A DNA stretch of 23,443 nt, taken from positions 393,823 to 417,265 of the forward strand of contig NW_024468521.1 of assembly GCF_001632365.1 (NCBI RefSeq), read 5' to 3'. Made by a program: the position numbers and the translations under genes. Source of the stretch: Laetiporus sulphureus 93-53. Its lineage: Eukaryota > Basidiomycota > Agaricomycetes > Polyporales > Laetiporaceae. The first letter of the stretch is position 1; each line of letters starts with the position of its first letter. This document shows, in pieces, positions 8,993 through 18,452 of this stretch. The notes beneath the pieces were generated by a model. It was not told where the DNA came from. It did no database searches and saw nothing but the letters and a program-made list of their open reading frames with translations.

Positions 8993-10424
8993 TGCAGGGA
9001 CTTTCAATGGGAGCAGGCGCGCATACCAGAATGACTGTGGGAGGAGTCGAGAAAGAAGGAGGAAGGAAATGAAAGTAGGACACGTACTTGAGCGGACTGC
9101 ATCTAAGAGATCCGAAGTCCCCGAGCTGGTATCTATGCGAGTTGAATTACGAGGAATACAATGCAGACCATCAGACGCTTCTGTTCGACAGATGAACACA
9201 ACAGGATCTTTTGATGACGAATATAATGCCGGAGTTACATACATCCAAAGCCTTGACATACACATGAAGTGTGAATTCTGACGAGGGTTGCTGTACGGTA
9301 ACTTGTGTATCTTGAACACGGAACATTTGATATGCACGATGGTGGTGCTTAGGCTACATCACATGCTAGAGAATCGGTTTTCTAACATCTGATGGTTGTC
9401 GTACCTTGGTGTTTCATCAGCCCTGAAACTTTGCACATATGATAGATGGCTGAGAGAGTTGACCATGTAAGATTCGAGAACAGCGGATGGTGAAAGCCTG
9501 AGAAAAGGGTTGAATGGTACAAAACAGAAGTGGGCGGCGTCTCGACCTCGAATCGAAGTCCTAGTTCCAAGACAACCCACTGAAGGCGGTGCAGCATATG
9601 AAAAGGTAAACAGCCTGAAACCATATCGGATCCTCCATAAAGAGAATAGATACAGTGTGCTATATGAAAGGCACCGACGCGTCGGTGCCACCCATTGCTT
9701 GAACAGCGAGGACAGAGAATCAAAGGCAACGGCCGCGGATGAGGTGAAATTGATGATAGGAAAGATGGGAGAAGAAAGGTGATCGCAGCAGAAAGAGACG
9801 CACTTTGAGCCGGAAAAAGGCTTCGAGCCATGTGTGAAGCGTTCTTGAGGTGCTGCCGCGGGAGCTCAGATGCGAAGAAGTTCTTGCTGTAGTCAGTATC
9901 AAGATGGAGAAGCACTAGATAAGAGATGGCCCAAGCCAAGTGAGCCGCTGCCTTCGACTCTGCATCGACATCTCGTGTGTTCAAGTTTGACTTGCCACTG
10001 GCGTCCTGTCAAATCCACGAACGACCACGGAACACGTCATTTTTTGACGAAGCGAGCTCTGAAGTGCACGCTCCTCTTCCATGATAGTATAACTGGATGT
10101 GAGATCCATTCGTTCAGACCGTCTCTTTGCGGACCGCCTACTAGTTTTATCGCAAAATGAATCCTGAGGCATTGATCTGGTAGACGTATCCGACCCTCAT
10201 CTTGGTCTGGAAAAGCTCCTTCAGCTCAAAACAGAGCAACAGACGTATCATAACGGGGAAGCCGAAGTCGAAGATATGAATAAGTTATGTGAAAATACCA
10301 TCGCTATTCATCAGATGCGGGGTTTCGACAATAGGATCTCAATAGAGAGGAAGACCGGTATATGCTTGTCCCGGTCCAGCTGCATGTCACCGTATTTGGA
10401 TCGTTGGTCCAAGGCTGAGGCTAG
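8993..10424. other. Gene-poor stretch, no gene assigned
   Basis: No recognisable protein is visible on either strand. The longest frame is a 200-codon minus-strand frame (9984-9382) with no familiar motif and no matching splice pattern. A perfect 20-bp palindrome centred on ACGCGT sits at 9670-9689. The stretch may include untranslated leader or decayed sequence related to the mucin-like gene, but I could not show that. Confidence 0.4.
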
Positions 10425-10464
10425 TATGCAAAGGGCAACGTCTTGCCACTGCTCGATCTGCCAT
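10425..10464 (-). pseudogene. Relic of the C-terminal tail of a mucin-like membrane protein gene
   Basis: These 40 bases match 33 of 40 in the final exon of the intact mucin-like gene (7638-7677) with no gap. On the minus strand they read as part of NGRSSSGKTLPFAY followed by a stop. The intact gene has HGRSGSGQTLPPAY. The PPxY motif is lost (PFAY) and the frame ends right after the Tyr. No matching membrane segment or Ser/Thr domain was found upstream on the minus strand, so this is probably a fragment. A living gene sharing only this tail motif is a less likely alternative. Confidence 0.4.
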
Positions 10465-10692
10465 TCGGATTTCGTCCGCGCAGGTGCCCGAGATGCCGCA
10501 GATTTGTGTCTCGCACGTGTTTATTGTTGGAAGTGGCCGCCCGACGGCACTTCTGGTGAAACGTGCTCAACGCGTCGGGAGGGACAAGCGCCAAGCGACG
10601 GCTGAAACGCGTCGCAGGGCGGTACCTGGAAACAGAGCGGGCGAGTACGGAAGGGCAGAAAACGTATAAGTACGCACCTGTACTACTGTATT

Positions 10693-10729
10693 CCCCAGTC
10701 GTTTGTGGCCTCACCAGCCTCTCACTCCC
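10693..10729 (+). repeat. 37-bp sequence repeated on both sides of the assembly gap, left copy
   Basis: Bases 10693-10729, starting CCCCAGTCGTTTGTGGCC, recur exactly at 10830-10866. The left copy ends at the last base before the N run. This is the pattern left when two overlapping contig ends were scaffolded without being merged. Confidence 0.9.
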
Positions 10730-10829
10730 NNNNNNNNNNNNNNNNNNNNNNNNNNNNNNNNNNNNNNNNNNNNNNNNNNNNNNNNNNNNNNNNNNNNNNN
10801 NNNNNNNNNNNNNNNNNNNNNNNNNNNNN
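10730..10829. other. Assembly gap of exactly 100 N
   Basis: One hundred N bases, the conventional filler for a gap of unknown size. The bases on its two sides are the same 37-mer, so the true gap may be zero or negative. Confidence 0.95.
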
Positions 10830-10866
10830 CCCCAGTCGTTTGTGGCCTCACCAGCCTCTCACTCCC
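10830..10866 (+). repeat. 37-bp sequence repeated on both sides of the assembly gap, right copy
   Basis: Exact copy of 10693-10729, starting at the first base after the N run. Confidence 0.9.
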
Positions 10867-10973
10867 ATTGCGCCCATGAGACGGGAAGGTGCCGGCTGGC
10901 TAACACCCTTGCCGCACCACGATTTCCTAGATTTATTGTGATCCAAAAGTTCCCATGAAGGGCTCCCGCAGGT

Positions 10974-11136
10974 TATAAAAAGGAGACGCGTGAATTGTAG
11001 AGCGATGTCTTAGTTAGCAAAGAGAAAGGTGCTGAAGTTGCAGCGGCCCGCCTTTGTGCCGCCGTCCGAGGTCAACCATACGTTTAAGCGCTCGCCAGCG
11101 GAACTGGATTATTATCTGAGAACTGAATCACCATAA
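10974..11136 (+). pseudogene. TATA box followed by a short frame broken at codon 3; origin unknown
   Basis: TATAAAAAG lies near 10974, followed by ATG at 11005-11007. The frame meets TAG at codon 3 (11011-11013), then stays open for 40 codons to TAA at 11134-11136. The open part has coding-like composition, with stretches such as QRPAFVPPSEV and PAELDYYL. TAG for CAG at codon 3 would be a single C-to-T change. The family is not recognised, and a chance frame cannot be excluded. Confidence 0.25.
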
Positions 11137-11886
11137 ACGACGTTAATTTGGGCTCCTGGTCCAGTGCTCAGAGATCGGCCCTGCACAGTGCAGATCTGCT
11201 CCACCCTTCGACTCGGAGTCGCCCACTACAACCTGAACTTATGAAATGATATACGGTTTACTCAAATGTGTAGTATAGCAGTACCAAAACAAAATGACTT
11301 AACCTATTCAGTTTACCGAAGCATTCAGACGCAACCGGACGTTCTTCGCGTCCAGAATCAAGCACGATCAACAAGCACAGCTGGCGGGAACGCCGCATCG
11401 GTAATCATACTACACGACAGTTTCTGAAAGCAAAGGCGATTCGCCTGGCGCACAGGTCACGGAACAAATCTGGTTCGAGAACGGTAAGCGTGCGGACACT
11501 CTCGCTGAATATTCACTCACGCACCAAATGACACTCCGCGGGAGCACCTGACAGGTAGATGGATCAATATGATATGTGTCGCATTTCTTATCCACAACGG
11601 CAACCACGAGGTTCAGCAACATAACACGATAGCGTGATTGATCGTACATATTAGCAAAATGCGAAGCAAAATATGTCCCGATACCGACCCTCTTATACAG
11701 TACGTGACAGCCTCAGTCCAGCGATAATTGTCTTTCCTGTTTTGTATGGCCGTAAGGACACGCTAAAACCCATGATCAAGTCGAACATGAGCAAAAGGAC
11801 GGCTTTTTTCTTCCAGGACTCGCCAATTTATGCGCAAAAAGCCGCGTCGGAACGATTGCCTGGGTTTTCGTTATAAGCCATCCATA
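11137..11886. other. Gene-poor stretch, no gene assigned
   Basis: No intact gene is seen. A minus-strand frame (11649-11410) contains YDQSRYRVMLLNLVVAVVD, which loosely resembles the second membrane segment of DUF6534-like proteins. The resemblance is too weak to annotate as a gene. Confidence 0.35.
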
Positions 11887-12117
11887 CGTAGTGGCTCATC
11901 TGGAAAGCATTGATACAGACACCCGCCGAAGGTCAGCAAAATTCATTGATGGTGTGCGACTCAAGCAAAATACAACGCTGGAGAAGAACAGCAGTTAATC
12001 AAATCGGGACTTTCCCTTTCCCACTGTTGACCTCGAATAATAACGTTCCCACTGTGATTTCGAACGGAGTGGATAGTGTATGGGAACTGCGTAAGAAGAG
12101 GAAGGTAGCAGCCTTTC
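11887..12117 (+). repeat. Diverged direct repeat, left copy
   Basis: The copy runs from CGTAGTGGCTCATC to GGTAGCAGCCTTT. It aligns collinearly with 15918-16195 through shared blocks such as GAAGGTCAGCAAA, CTGGAGAAGAACAG, GATAGTGTATG and GTAGCAGCCTTT. Indels and many substitutions separate the copies. Similarity may continue weakly to the left, to about 11815. Confidence 0.6.
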
Positions 12118-13036
12118 GCCGTCACCGAAAACTGCCAAGGGCTCGTCTCGCATTTCAGGAAACGCCTTTGGAAGGCTTCGACTCAGCTGCAACCGAATAA
12201 TTGGAACACGATACGGGTCACGGCGAACATTCGGGCCCAATGTATGCGATGTTTGCACTTCCTGTATATCACTAAGCTGCGTAAGCAGCACGACAAATTT
12301 GAAGCAGTAATAGCTCACATTGTTCACGGCTTCTGAAAATGAGAGAACGTCTTGCGGAGCATGAGGTATATTTCTTTAATATGAAGTGGATCTTCACAAT
12401 GATACGCCATGCTCTGAACTTGGGTGCCACGTTGAATAGACCACTTTATACTACGTTGGACCTGTCAGCAGGGTCTGTAAAGCCTCAGACGGAAAAATAG
12501 AGCTGACCTTTCTATATCGTACGAATCTGTACTCCAGGTCAGATAATGTGTCATCTCGATTATTTACCCAGAATCGCAGAAGTATAGTTATATTGTCCTG
12601 CATCAGTAGCGACAAACGTCGTGAAACACGAACTTGTTCCCGTCTCGAAGCATATCAGTGAAGTGACCCGCCAAGTTTTGTACACACAAATCTTCATGTT
12701 CGCCGAATCGCTTAGGCAAGATTTGAATGCTATAGAAAGTACGACCGGCTAGTCTGATATAAAATCTCCTGAGTGCCTTTTCTCGACTTTTCAGTGGGAG
12801 CATTGTCTGTGGACCTCCATTACAAATACGCGCGCCGCTGACTTACGGAACCATCTTCTGTTGTTGTTGATCATTGTCCGCCTGAGCTTGCTCAGCTTGA
12901 TGGCTCCTACGACCATTATAATCAATATGATACAAACGGTTGGAAATAGCACGCACGGTGACCGCATCTGAGTGAGCATGGCGCCAAGGGGCATCGAGCG
13001 AAATTCTCTTTGATTGTATACCTTACTGACATGGTG
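12118..13036. other. Gene-poor stretch, no gene assigned
   Basis: No protein is recognised on either strand. The minus-strand frames are short and interrupted. Confidence 0.4.
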
Positions 13037-14387
13037 GCGAGCATTCAACCTGGTAAAATGTGAGTCTGCAGAGCGCTGGCGTTGCAGTGCATAAAGGTAC
13101 ATCGTCAATATCGTGTTCAGGTATGCTAAAGCATCAATTAACGCATTTTGAGATGCATGGTGAGGTCTGGACTCACTTGTGCTAGCCGGAAGACTAACGA
13201 GAAGCGAACGAATAGTTCCGTCCTTGAGATCTCCCAGGAACTATAGATGTTCCTATTATTATCAATCCCTAGGCAATGGGGAATTTTAACTGACCAGGCC
13301 GATCTGCAATGCTTGCAGAGCACTGCAATAGTGAGAGAAGCTATTGTCGGCGGGCCTGAGCCGAATCATAGATTTCTTTCAAGCTTACCAGATTAAAACA
13401 CCACGATTGATCGTATAGATAGAGACTTTGTTGACAACCTTTTGGGTTCTACCGCGACATGAAATCAACGTCAGCTTTCGACAGCACAATACCGCAGTAC
13501 TGACGCCGGGGATCCCGATTGACCTCTTGTCTTGCGCAGCAAGTAGAAAAGGCAGGTGGAAATTTGTAAATCGGCAATCAGTTGTGGGAATCCACGCAAC
13601 AGCCCTCCGATCTAGTGCGGAATAAAATGTCAGAACACGAAGCTGGCACTATGAACGGTTCTACTTCTCCGGCCAGTGAACCAATGGTGGCCATGGTATT
13701 TGCACTATTATACCTGCAGAGACCGCCATGAACATGAGATGCAAATATAACATCAAAGGTAAAAATCCTATAACGCACGCAGCAAACGAGAAGACTAAAA
13801 GACTGAATTAGTGATGCATTGAAATGTGCTAGAACTCGCCTGGACTGACACAAACTTCCGGCTGTATGACGAAGAAATAAGGATTACTCATATTGTGAAG
13901 CTGATGAGAAGTTCTCAGATTACCGAATGAGGTGATACACAGAACAACCTACGGTAATTATCAGTGAGTCAAACGCATATGAGGGGAGAGTGTCTTACAC
14001 AGAGAGAGAGAAATATCATGCGAGTAACTTGTTGATACCCGTGCATGACTGTTCTGAGATATCAAATGCTGACGCACAGTGAATGTCCTCTGAATAAAGA
14101 CTCACGGCTTATGACCGTATGTATCAAGAACCTGTAGGTAGTGTCACCACAAGTGATGATAGTAAACGTGGCATCACGGACCCTTGACAAATCAAAGTGG
14201 ATGTGGCCTATCTGCAATGAGCTGTGAGTCATGATATCCCGCAGCACTCACAGAGACGACCTTTTCAGCCTAAAATAGAATATTCATTCGTGAAGAATAG
14301 GATTTCTAACAGTTCGCCGTACCGTGTAAGTCCTGGCAGCAAACCGGTTAGTGTCGATAACTCCACTGAAACAATTTGAGAGTTTAC
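13037..14387 (-). other. Unresolved downstream part of the DUF6534-like locus
   Basis: Many GT...AG pairs of plausible intron size occur on the minus strand, but I could not join exons into one frame for the remaining membrane segments. Suggestive pieces are ALQALQIGLVS (near 13300), a second LDT-containing piece near 14120, and LNARHHV at 13048-13028, which resembles the LNAR motif ending DUF6534-like proteins. These could be true exons or the debris of a second copy. Confidence 0.3.
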
Positions 14388-14845
14388 GTCGGCGTTTGCA
14401 TCTCTGACAACTTGTGGCCATGCCGCAGCATGAACACGTATAAGATCTAGGTACATTTGAGTTCAGCCTAGCACCATCGAAACCATTATGTCGCACCTGG
14501 ACGTCCATTGCTGTCTTCGATGTATCAAGGATCCTGGAATGTGAAACAAGTCAGATCACTCTATCGAGCTCGACTTGCATAGACAAACCATAGGATCGTC
14601 ACCTGCAGCATGTTTCCTCAAAAGATGAATTCAGGTAGAATGGAAGGGCCTACCATGAGCACCAAATGGCGGCGATCATTTCTGTAGTGATAAAAGTAAT
14701 ATAGACTTTGAGCAATTGTGAAACCATGTAGCCTGTGTGGTACCCGATAAACATCGCTAAGTTGGGGTATGCAGTGGCAGGTGCACAATACGGAAAGCAG
14801 CACTCCGATGAAAATGTATGTGAGACTCTTAGCGAAATTGACCAT
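14388..14845 (-). CDS. 5' part of a DUF6534-like fungal multi-pass membrane protein gene (partial, perhaps decaying)
   Basis: Exons on the minus strand: 14845-14787, 14732-14654, 14602-14589, 14533-14497, 14446-14388. They join in frame to 82 codons plus two bases, and the four GT-AG introns are 50-55 nt. The product starts MVNFAKSLTYIFIGVLLSVL, then LLHGFTIAQSLYYFYHYRND and LVLMVTILWILDTSKTAMDV, then YVFMLRHGHKLSEMQTP. This matches the first three membrane segments of DUF6534-like proteins, including the typical G-x-L-x-S, YYF-x-x-Y-x-x-D and LW-x-LDT patterns. The function of that family is not known. A TATA box lies 49-56 bp upstream of the ATG. A full protein should be roughly 300-350 aa, but the rest could not be assembled, so the gene is either broken after exon 5 or has further small exons. 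Confidence 0.6.
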
Positions 14846-14893
14846 GGTTGAGATAGAAGCATGGGACACGCTTGCCCAGCTCCTTGCCGCTAA

Positions 14894-14901
14894 CTTATAT
14901 A
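14894..14901 (-). promoter_or_regulatory. TATA box of the DUF6534-like gene
   Basis: Read on the minus strand, TATATAAG lies 49-56 bp before the ATG at 14845. Confidence 0.5.
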
Positions 14902-15699
14902 GCATTACGGTGGAGATGTACCCACGATCACCCACCTGCATCAAGATTCCAACTGTCCAATGGGCGCAATGGCATTTGTTCCTGCGAATGATGATCTCTA
15001 ACTGAGAGGTATGAGACAAAATTCAATACCATCTATAGATGCATTCATATCATGGCCATCGGTGATAGTATTGAGTCTGTGCGCTCTTGACGTATGCAAA
15101 GATCCAACCATCATGCGATGTATACATAATTGGTAGTCATTCTTGGAAGGTTAAGCGCGGGATATGCTTGGTTACACGCTTGGCGTGCCAACCACAAATA
15201 GTGCACCGCGGTGAAACGCTTGACCAGTGCTGTCTAACACGATAGATACTCTTTGCGGATGCATAGGATGCTGTGCACCGGGCTATGCATGATGCTCCCC
15301 ATCGGCTGTATTCGCGAACCATATTCTTCGGGATCTATAGCGCAGTGCTTCATGCGCGCCGCGCCACAGCCTCCGATTGAATTCATCCAAATCTATCCAT
15401 TGATGTCTACCTATGATATCTCATCGCATTAGTTCGATGATGATCTAATTTACTTGAACCAGGTGAATTGGCATCAGTAACTTCCATTCTGTAGTCTCAT
15501 GGTCGGCCACTCTGGCCCGGCGGCGGTTCTGTGAAAGTGTGAGCGCGACTGCCATACGTACCGACGGACTGGGATGTACGAGGCTATTGCTACCCACCCA
15601 TATGCTCCGATGCTCCCAGTCAGGATAGTAGAAGTTTCATGTTATTCAGCGGAACGGTCTTCGACGTGACGCCGTGCATTCAGCCTAAAAAGGTCTTGA
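14902..15699. other. Gene-poor stretch, no gene assigned
   Basis: No frame on either strand shows a recognisable protein. Confidence 0.45.
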
Positions 15700-15801
15700 A
15701 AAGTGGCATACGTGAGGGCATGCGGCGGTAGCCCACATGTCCAGAAAGATATTGACGTAGACTAGGATAATTAATTTCAAATCCGAATGGCAATAAACAT
15801 G
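15700..15801 (-). pseudogene. Probable fragment of another DUF6534-like membrane protein gene
   Basis: The minus strand reads HVYCHSDLKLIILVYVN, then IFLDMWATAACPHVCHF. This lines up with YHYRNDRRHLVLMVTILWIL, then DTSKTAMDV of the neighbouring DUF6534-like gene, and with the common family pattern D-x-x-LK followed by LD-x-x-x-TA and H. The stretch is unspliced here, while the neighbour has introns in the same part. A stop follows four residues downstream, and no first membrane segment was found upstream. Confidence 0.35.
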
Positions 15802-15917
15802 GCGGAGGAAACGATCATACCGTGTTGGCCCTTTGGAGGCCACGCGCCGGCAGGACTTGCGTATCGTCAAAAGGACTCCCTTTAGCGTTGGAAGATTTCC
15901 CTATTAAGCTATCGACA

Positions 15918-16195
15918 CGCAGTGGTTCATCCGGAAAGCAATATTGATACAGATACTTGCTGAAGGTCAGCAAAGTTCACCGACTCTGGTGTGCGAAGGC
16001 TCAAGCAAAGTGACGCAACTCTGGAGAAGAACAGATCCGAGAATCGAGGCTGTGGGCCCTTTTTTTTCACGGTTCGTCTCTAATAATAATAACGAGACAC
16101 GATCAAATACGTAGAAAGAGCCATTCCAATTGTAAATTGTGAACTGAGCGAATAGTGTATGCGGACCGCGTAAGGAGAGATAAGTAGCAGCCTTT
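15918..16195 (+). repeat. Diverged direct repeat, right copy
   Basis: Collinear with 11887-12117 in the same orientation. It ends about 95 bp before the ATG of the Tag1-like gene, so it now forms part of that gene's upstream region. It is longer than the left copy because of insertions, including a run of eight T and a run of ATA units. Confidence 0.6.
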
Positions 16196-16290
16196 AATGA
16201 GGCTCCTGCCACAGTTGATGTCGGCCACACGTTTGCTCTCCACATACGGTAATCATTACCTGAACTTAACCATCATCGTTGTTTCCGACG

Positions 16291-18333
16291 ATGAGCTCGG
16301 ATTCGCTCAATGTCGAGCACCACATCGACAAAGGCAAGGCAAGAGCACGATCCCCAGAGCCTACCGAGGGCACTCCTTTGCTGGGATCTTCCAGCAGCTC
16401 GTATACTGCTCGCACGATCCCACAACATGCGCCTCCCATTCGACGACTCTTTCATAAAGTCCTTACTGTGTTCCTCATCTCGGTGTCCCTCTGCGTGTTT
16501 GTCTTGATCCTGGCTGCCGTGGTCCTATACTCCTACCGCGCACGAGCAGTGAGTGCATCTCCTGATGAGATTTTGCAGCACGCCTTGGTACTTCGGGGCC
16601 CCGACCGCGTGGATGTCCTCAACACAACCGGTGATGGCGGCATCTGGCTCATGGTGCATGGAAGACTTGGGCTGGATGCCGGAGAGGTTGCGGGTGTCAA
16701 TACCGCTGATGAAGACAACTTCGTCCAGGACGCGTGGAAGTCATTCGGCCGCTGGGGCATCCATCGCCTGGACAGGGTCACCGTGAATCTCTCGTTGATT
16801 GAGATCACTCGCGAGGGATATCCTACCGATGTAATTACAACCCTTGATTTGCCGCCACTGGAAGTTCCACTCACTGCCAACCCGCCACCCGACAACACAT
16901 GGCTGACGCCTGTCGCAGTCCCTGTACTTATCCGCCCGACACGAGACGCAAAGGTCCTTCTGCGCTTTGTGCGCGACAGTTGGCGAGATGGTGTTATCCG
17001 AGTGGGTGCATCCGTGGGTCAAGCCAGCGTGCAAGGAGGCGGGCTCGACGCGCACGATTGGCGGTGCCGCCTCCGCGTCGTCCACTCAGACATCCATACT
17101 TCCGTACACATACCCAGTGTGTCTTCTCTCATTTCCTCCATGCTGCGCAAACGAAAGTGACCCGCCATAGTTCCGAACCTACCAGGACTCCCACCACCAG
17201 GAGGCAGCAATCCCCTGCCTGGCTTTTCCGACCTCGTCACTCTCAAGTCGTTCGTCATTACCTCCGCGAATGACACACTCTCAATTCATGCTCAAGCGAC
17301 GTGCATAAACCCCATTCCTGATCTATTTCAGTTTTTCGCGCCGTCTCTGCCGTTCATCGTGTCTCTTCCGCCTTTCAACGCCACCGAACCTGAACCTTCA
17401 CCCGTCGAGATCGCCACCGTTTACACTGCACCCTTCACGCTTACACACCCTAACATCACGATCTCCATCTCAGGCAAGGTCCTACCGCTCCCGCGCAATG
17501 CCTCCACAATGGTCTCTAACTTCCTCGGCAATTATGTCTCTGCGCGCGACTCGGAAATCATCCTCGAGACGCCGCTAATCCCAGGTCTCAGTGTCGGCAC
17601 GATATTCCCTGCGCCACGCCCGAAGCCGCACATCCTCCGCAATGTTACAATCAAGGATATGAAGATCAAGCCCGTTGGATCGGGCATGCTTGCAAGCGGG
17701 ACGGTGTTCGCCCGCGTCGTCCTCCCACGTGGGATTGAGGTTGGTGTGGACGTCGCCCGCGTCTTCCCAGACGTCCTCGTGTACGACGGCGAGGCGCCTG
17801 AAGGCGGGTGGCCCCAAGCTGCGAATGCGTCTGAGCCGTCTTTCCGTGTGCTGAACTATCCAGTAGACGATAGGGACCCGGACGTCCCACCTACTCCGCC
17901 GCTTCCAAATCCGCTTCCAGAGCGTGCGTTCGCGCATATAAGACCGGAGGACTGGCTTCCTGCGTTGAGCGAACCTGCCGATAGTGAAGAGGGCGAAGGG
18001 TCTGCTGTCGCCGTGTCAGCGAAGCTCGTCGATGTGCCCTTGGAGGTGCTGCCTGGACGGGAGCGCGAGTTCAGTAATTTTGTCTCGAAGGTGAGGAACT
18101 TGGCGCACACGAGTGCGCGCCATATGCTGAGTCCCGTATCGATGCCTCAGGTCGTTTTCGGCACAGGCGGAGCCCTTGCCGGCGTGCAGGGAGTTGCTGC
18201 TGTCGCTGTTCACGTCCAGGGTTTGCCGTTCGAGAACGGGCGGGACGGGGAGATGGAGCTTACGGGGCTGCCTTTCCAAGGAAGTGTAAGGATAGGCAAG
18301 AGAAGTCTGTTTGATGGATCTATATTGAACTAA
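16291..18333 (+). CDS. Tag1/DUF3712-like single-pass membrane protein, probably vacuolar, 662 aa
   Basis: Exon 1 is 16291-17116 and exon 2 is 17171-18333, joined by one GT-AG intron of 54 nt. A short cytosolic N-terminus carries EGTPLL (residues 26-31), an acidic dileucine [DE]xxxL[LI] signal of the type that sends proteins to the vacuole through AP-3. One membrane helix follows (about 57-80). The remaining roughly 580 residues should be lumenal, with about eight N-x-S/T sequons (such as NTT, NLS, NIT, NVT). Landmarks are FGRWGIHRLD, PPLEVPLTANPP, SLPPFNATEP, TLTHPNITISISGKVLPLP, RNVTIKDMKIKPVGSGMLAS and ELTGLPFQGSVRIGKRSLF. Homologs are often labelled pre-rRNA processing protein or DUF3712. 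Yeast Tag1 (YLR173W) is a vacuolar protein reported to act in ending autophagy. A shared role is inference. The gene is intact and convergent with the right oxygenase, with stops about 120 bp apart. Confidence 0.85.
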
Positions 18334-18452
18334 TCGTGCGATGACACATGTTGTTTGTACAGCTACTGTATTCATAGATATTACACCATCTTCCCTTGTT
18401 TTTCATGCAATCGAGATACATTGCGCATAGCGCACCAATGTGAGTACGATGC

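Noticed and set aside
9382..9984. 200-codon minus-strand open frame
   Set aside because: It has no recognisable motif, no plausible splice partners, and an amino-acid mix unlike the real genes here. A frame this long can occur by chance in a window of this size.
14366..14387. A 22-nt intron (GTAAACTC...TTTCAG) in the DUF6534-like gene
   Set aside because: It has proper ends but is far shorter than every other intron in the window, and the frame that follows does not restore a membrane segment convincingly.
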